Shown here: positions 59,801 to 64,000 of the stretch, one piece after another
Layout of the letters: every line of letters starts with the position of its first letter
Position numbering within the stretch: position 1 is the first letter of the stretch
Source: Rhodeus uyekii
Taxonomy: Eukaryota > Chordata > Actinopteri > Cypriniformes > Acheilognathidae
Reading direction: 5' to 3'
Assembly: GCA_037043235.1 (NCBI GenBank)
Contig: JAWRVZ010000134.1
Location: 1,128,501-1,192,500 of the forward strand
DNA length: 64,000 nt
Made by a program: the position numbers and the translations under genes
Notes under the pieces: generated by a model
Seen by the model: only the letters and a program-made list of their open reading frames with translations
The model's database searches: none
What the model was told of the DNA's origin: nothing

Positions 59801-61950
59801 GAAGCAAGCCCAGAAGGCGCAAGGAGCTGAGGCTGTACACAGCATCTCGTTCCCTGAGACCTGTAGACATTTTCTTTCAAGGGAACTTGTGCTGCATTGA
59901 ACACTAGGGGAACGATATACCAATGCCACCTCAATGATGAAGGCCAATGAGTGTCTTGTAGCTCACTATGAGATGGCCTGTGTTCCCGGAGCAGAGTTGA
60001 GGTCGAGCTGATAAAACATCAAGAATGTGTGCGGGGAGGACCAGCCTATCACATCTCAGACATCAGACAGGGAAACACCTGATAGAAGAGACTTAGAGGC
60101 CACCAGCTCCTACTGGAGTTGGCACGGAACCTCAGACGAGATGGGGATCCGGCTGACTCATAAGCCAGAGAGATAGCTTCAACTATCCATCTGTTTACGG
60201 TTGGTATGGATGCTGGGGTCACCTTAGGGGTCCCAAAGCAAACAAACAGTTGGTCAGTCTTACTCCAAGGGAAAGACCTGTGGACATAGCTGTCCAGTGC
60301 TCGCACTGGACATACCTTGTTTTTTAAATTCCTGTTCCTGGTCACCAAAAGGGGGAGGGCAGAAGGCCTGCAACACAATAGACCGAGCCACATGAGTGGG
60401 TACTAGGATGGAGGAAGGCCTTTGCCATCCCAGGCACAAACTCTAGACAGGAGGGAGCTACAGAAAGAGCTACTCTCAAAATATATGACAGTAAATGGCT
60501 GGTGAATTGATAGTTATGATACATAACTCACTGAATAGTTACACTGAATATTTATGATATCACAAGCAATAAACTTCTCGAGTTACATATATAACCTAGA
60601 CGTTGTGTCGAAAACGCTAGGGAAATGCCTTGGCATGTAGTCTCATGAAGCACTGTGAAATCAATCGCAGGATCCAGGATCATAATAGGGCACCGGAAAC
60701 CTGAAGCGGTGGCTCAGAGAGTGCCTGAAGCAAGCCCAGAAGTGCAAGGAGCTGACGACGCATGCTTCGAAAACGCTAGGGGAATGAAATGCCAGTGCCA
60801 CCTCAGTGACGCTGGCCACAGGTGTGTCACAGCTCACTACGAGAGCAACTTTGACCCTGGAGCAGAGTAGAGGTCAAGCTGGTTGAACCTCTGGAATGTT
60901 GTGTGCGGGGAGGACCAGCCCGCCACAGCACAGACATTAGCAAGGGAGACCCTTGCAAGAAAGGCATAGAGGCAGCCACACTCCTAGTGGAGTTGGTACG
61001 GACACCTCTTGGAGAAGGAAATCTGGTCGACTCCTAAGTCAGATAGATAGCCTCAGCTATCTGTTTACTCAAAATAGTTTAGATACCGGGGCCCACTCGA
61101 GGGTCCTGGCAGAAGAACAACTGGTTGGTCCTTGACCACAGTGGAACCCTTTTGCTGTTTCCCACGGGACAACGTTGCTCAGGGCTCCTTCTCCCTGCTT
61201 ACCTCATACCTCCGGGGGACTCGCCCTCGGTCCCGGTTTCTTCCGTAGCTTCCGTGGAGGTTCTGTCCTCTCCCCTTTGGTGATCATGGCCAGGAATTAA
61301 GAACAAGGTCATCCCAGTGTGAGCACTGGGTTCTTATGTCCACCAGGATTCTCCTGTGGCATGGGTCCGACCAGCTGTTCTTCCAGGATCATCAAGTGGG
61401 TCCTGGCCTCTAACTGGGCAGGTGGATAGCTGAGGCTATCTTTCTCGCCCGGAGTCGGCTGGACCGTCTCTTTTGAGTGGCCAGGCCCACTCTACTCGGG
61501 GCGTGGCTGTTTCCTTTCTGGGTTTCCTTGGCTGATGTCTATGCTGCGGCTGGTTGGTCCCTCGCCGCACACATTCATGAGGGTTTATCATCTTGACATC
61601 GTAGCGAGCTGCGACACTCCTACGGCCGGCGTCACTGAGGTGGCGTTGGTATAGCATTGCCCTAGCGCTTTGACGCAGCTTGAGTTCCCATGAAAGGGAA
61701 CGTCTTGGTTCCGTATGTAACCTTGGTTCCCTGAAGGGGAACGAGACGCTGCGTCTCAGCTCCAGCTCCTTGCACCTCCGGGCCTGCTTCAGACACTCAT
61801 CTAAGCTGCTGGTTCCGGCTTCCGGCACCCCTTTTATAGCCTGGTCATGACGTCACTGACCCGCACGTGCATTTACACGCATTGTTGTTTCATAGTGCTT
61901 CAGGAGACAAGGCATTCCCCTAGCGCTTTGACACAGCGCTTTGAAAAACA
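59801..61950. mobile_element. Nested DIRS fragments
   Basis: Several DIRS pieces: an end at 59800-59900 (AGCATCTCGTTCCCTGAGAC, GGGAACTTGTGCTGCATTGA), a recombinase piece (60393-60049), another left end at about 60585-60720 (ACGCTAGGGAAATGCCTTGG, CCAGGATCATAATAGG), and an inverse right end at 61725-61940 (GAAGGGGAACGAGACGCTGC, CATTCCCCTAGCGCTTTGAC). Orientation changes show more than one insertion. No intact gene. Confidence 0.7.
60049..60393 (-). pseudogene. DIRS tyrosine recombinase fragment
   Basis: Reads NKVCPVRALDSYVHRSFPWS, TDQLFVCFGTPKVTPASIPT and WIVEAISLAYESAG, the central part of the DIRS recombinase before the H-x-x-R box. Truncated. Confidence 0.75.
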
Positions 61951-63081
61951 GCTCAGTGACTGAAGAAACATAAAAAAGTACGAAAAAAGTCATTAAGAAT
62001 CTCAATACACAAGCATATCAGAGTGCTCAGTTACGTGCATCAGATCTTCAAGTGTGAATGACAGAAGTCTCCAAAATTGTTTCCTCTAATACACAATTAA
62101 CCTAATAATCAAACAATGAATCTAATAATCAAACAATGAATATCCATAGCAACCAATGCAAACATAGGAAACAGAACAAGAAACTTAAAAAAAAAAAACA
62201 TCACCTAGTCTGACTCAAAGAGAGACAAAACGTGACACACATGACAGAATGTATAGTTCACTATGCTCAAGTGCAGTCAGCAGATGTCAATCCAATAGAG
62301 CACCTTTTGGATGTGTTGGAATGGGAGATTTGCATCATAAATGTGAAAACCATAAACAGATGTGCATTTTATTAAAAAGAATCCAAGTGCCCCAAAGATT
62401 TCATGATGCTTGTCTTTTCTTAATTAAATAGTTAATATTTAGTATAACTCTAGCATGATCAATGAAGAAGAGAACAAGCGGACTGTTTTCTTAGTTTCAA
62501 ACAAGCCCTGTTGTCAGAGTGTGGTAATTTATTGGCCAGTATTGGTAGTTTAAATGTAACATTTTGAAGAAATCTTCGCAAAAAAAAAAAAAATAGCTGA
62601 AGTCGTTCTTCGAGGATTAGTTAACACAAAAATTGAAATCTGTCATCAAGAAATGTCACATAGATTTTAAATTATTTGAAAAGTTCCCTTTTGATGCAAT
62701 TATTGCACAAAGCCATAATATAAACATAACTCTAATGCACGTCCATGAGTCCGTTTGAGTCAGTCACATTAAATAATTTTATATATCCATCATTGTGTGC
62801 TTTCTACCTAGGTAATTTTATTCATTTATTGGAATGAATAGGAGAAGGTAATCTCTGACAAACAGCTGTTTGGAACAAAAAAACATGCTACGTATCACAG
62901 TATGATTTCACAGCAATAACTGATGAAAAATTGAAATATTCAGTTTTAAAGATTAACACTTTTTGATGGCTTAGTCAGACTCTTATCAAAATTGCTTGAC
63001 TCTATTCTGCCTTTCCTTGACCTGACCCATGTCCTTACCCCATGATGTCATTGTGATGTCATCATACATATTAATTGTGTG
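61951..63081. other. Gene E 5' intergenic
   Basis: AT-rich; no gene or repeat recognised until the gene E promoter region. Confidence 0.4.
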
Positions 63082-63089
63082 TATATAAG
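63082..63089 (+). promoter_or_regulatory. Probable TATA box of gene E
   Basis: TATATAAG lies 57 nt before the ATG at 63146. Just upstream, GATGTCATTGTGATGTCATC (about 63044-63063) contains two TGATGTCA-like CRE/AP-1-type half sites. Confidence 0.55.
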
Positions 63090-63145
63090 GGCAACTATTG
63101 AATTAAGCCAGTTGCATTTAGCCACTGCTGAACCCAGTCTTTCCG

Positions 63146-64000
63146 ATGTCTGTCTTTCTGTGCACACTCTTTCTTCTCTTTCAATTTCAGAAAAGCCTCT
63201 TTGTAAAACGATGGGGGACCCAAAGTATCCATTGATATCCAAGGATGGAGACATAACAATTGGAGCACTTTTTCCAATCCACAGCATAGAGACGTTACCT
63301 TCATTTAATTTTAAGCAAAAACCTCAGATTTCATCATGCTCAAGGTTTTTTTTTACTTAAAACTGTGTCCTAGTCATTATAGCGTATAATGCAAATAATG
63401 CAGTTGGTTTAACCTTCTTTTTTGTTTTTTATAGTGTGAGTCTGAGAGATTTTCGAATGGCACAAATCATGGTCTTTGCCATCGAGGAGATTAACAGAAG
63501 TCAAAGTTTGCTCCCAAATGTTTCTATTGGCTACCGAATTTATGATACCTGCGGTTCAAGACTATCTTCTATGGGTGCAAATATGGCATTAATGAATGGT
63601 CAAGAATTTGCATCAGGGGACAGATGCAATGGACAGTCTCCTATTCATGCTATCATAGGAGAAACAGAGTCATCTAACACAGTGATTCTGTCAAGAACTA
63701 CAGGACCTTTTAAAATTCCAGTGGTAAGGAGCAAAAACACCAAATGTTTGACATAAATATTGATAACCGTTTCACTGTTTTTGCCTTTTTCAGATAAGTC
63801 CCTCAGCCTCATGTGAATGTCTCAGTAATAGAAAAGATTACCCCTATTTCTTCAGGACTATCGCTAGTGATTACCACCAGAGCAGAGCACTAGCATACAT
63901 AATAAAATACTTTGGCTGGTCTTGGGTGGGAGCTGTGAATAGTGACAACGATTATGGAAACTATGGAATGGCAATATTTCTCTCGACAGCAGAGAAGGAG
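63146..64000 (+). CDS. OlfC (V2R-like) receptor gene E, 3' end outside window, exon 1 frameshifted
   Basis: Start of a further OlfC gene, cut by the window edge in exon 3. Exons: about 63146-63344, 63435-63723, 63794->64000. Exon 1 carries KPLCKTMGDPKYPLISKDGD and ITIGALFPIHS, exon 2 MAQIMVFAIEEINRSQSLLP and GYRIYDTCG, exon 3 SPSASCECLSNRKDYPYFFR, then WVGAVNSDNDYGNYG. It belongs to another OlfC subgroup than A-D. The expected signal peptide (ATG at 63146, MSVFLCTLFLLFQ) is in a different frame from the mature protein, a one-base shift at about 63185-63192. The only ATG in the mature frame (63211) has no signal peptide. The exon 1 donor (AGGTTTTT) is weak. So either a recent pseudogene or a sequence error. 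CaSR S170, D190 and Y218 equivalents are kept; S147 is Thr. Confidence 0.85.

Noticed and set aside
34486..63080. Further OlfC exons or pseudogene exons
   Set aside because: I looked for the 7TM, cysteine-rich and flytrap motifs on both strands and saw none; a sensitive translated search could still find decayed pieces.

Overview
This is a vertebrate, almost certainly teleost, genomic window. It holds multi-exon family-C GPCR genes of the fish OlfC (V2R-like vomeronasal/olfactory receptor) type with GT-AG introns, set in AT-rich DNA full of DIRS, Ngaro, hAT, Harbinger, L2-like LINE, SINE and MITE sequences typical of fish. The abundance of DIRS-1-type elements and the tRNA-headed, L2-tailed SINEs suggest an otophysan (cyprinid, characin or catfish relative). 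The species cannot be fixed from the sequence alone.

Five OlfC genes are present. Gene A (1-4349, +) is cut by the left edge and starts inside exon 2. Gene B (12126-16557, +) is complete and is a close tandem duplicate of A. Gene C (20895-24524, -) and gene D (31107-34485, -) are complete, more divergent and inverted. Gene E (63146-64000, +) is cut by the right edge in exon 3 and its first exon looks frameshifted. All share the six-exon OlfC layout: signal peptide exon, two Venus-flytrap exons, a roughly 225-nt exon, a 124-nt cysteine-rich exon and one 7TM exon. Each would encode a receptor of about 860 residues that detects amino-acid-like odorants on sensory neurons.

The DNA between the genes is mobile-element debris. 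4.9-7.2 kb: hAT end, a 37-bp minisatellite and a strong hairpin. 7.3-11.2 kb: a decayed DIRS element (gag, RT-RNaseH, tyrosine recombinase on the minus strand). 16.7-19.9 kb: hAT MITEs, an internally deleted Ngaro element, a LINE endonuclease fragment and a SINE. 26.4-30.6 kb: LINE RT, two nested hAT elements with perfect 8-bp target duplications, and a SINE. 35-47 kb: Tc1-like, LINE, SINE, DIRS and Ngaro pieces, including a large DIRS inverted repeat. 47-54.4 kb: a tandemly duplicated non-coding block, one copy interrupted by a DIRS derivative. 54.4-63 kb: a SWIM-zinc-finger gene remnant, a Harbinger transposase with introns and one stop, an unrecognised transmembrane/coiled-coil ORF, and nested DIRS pieces.

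No non-OlfC host gene could be supported. I found no RNA gene and no CRISPR array.
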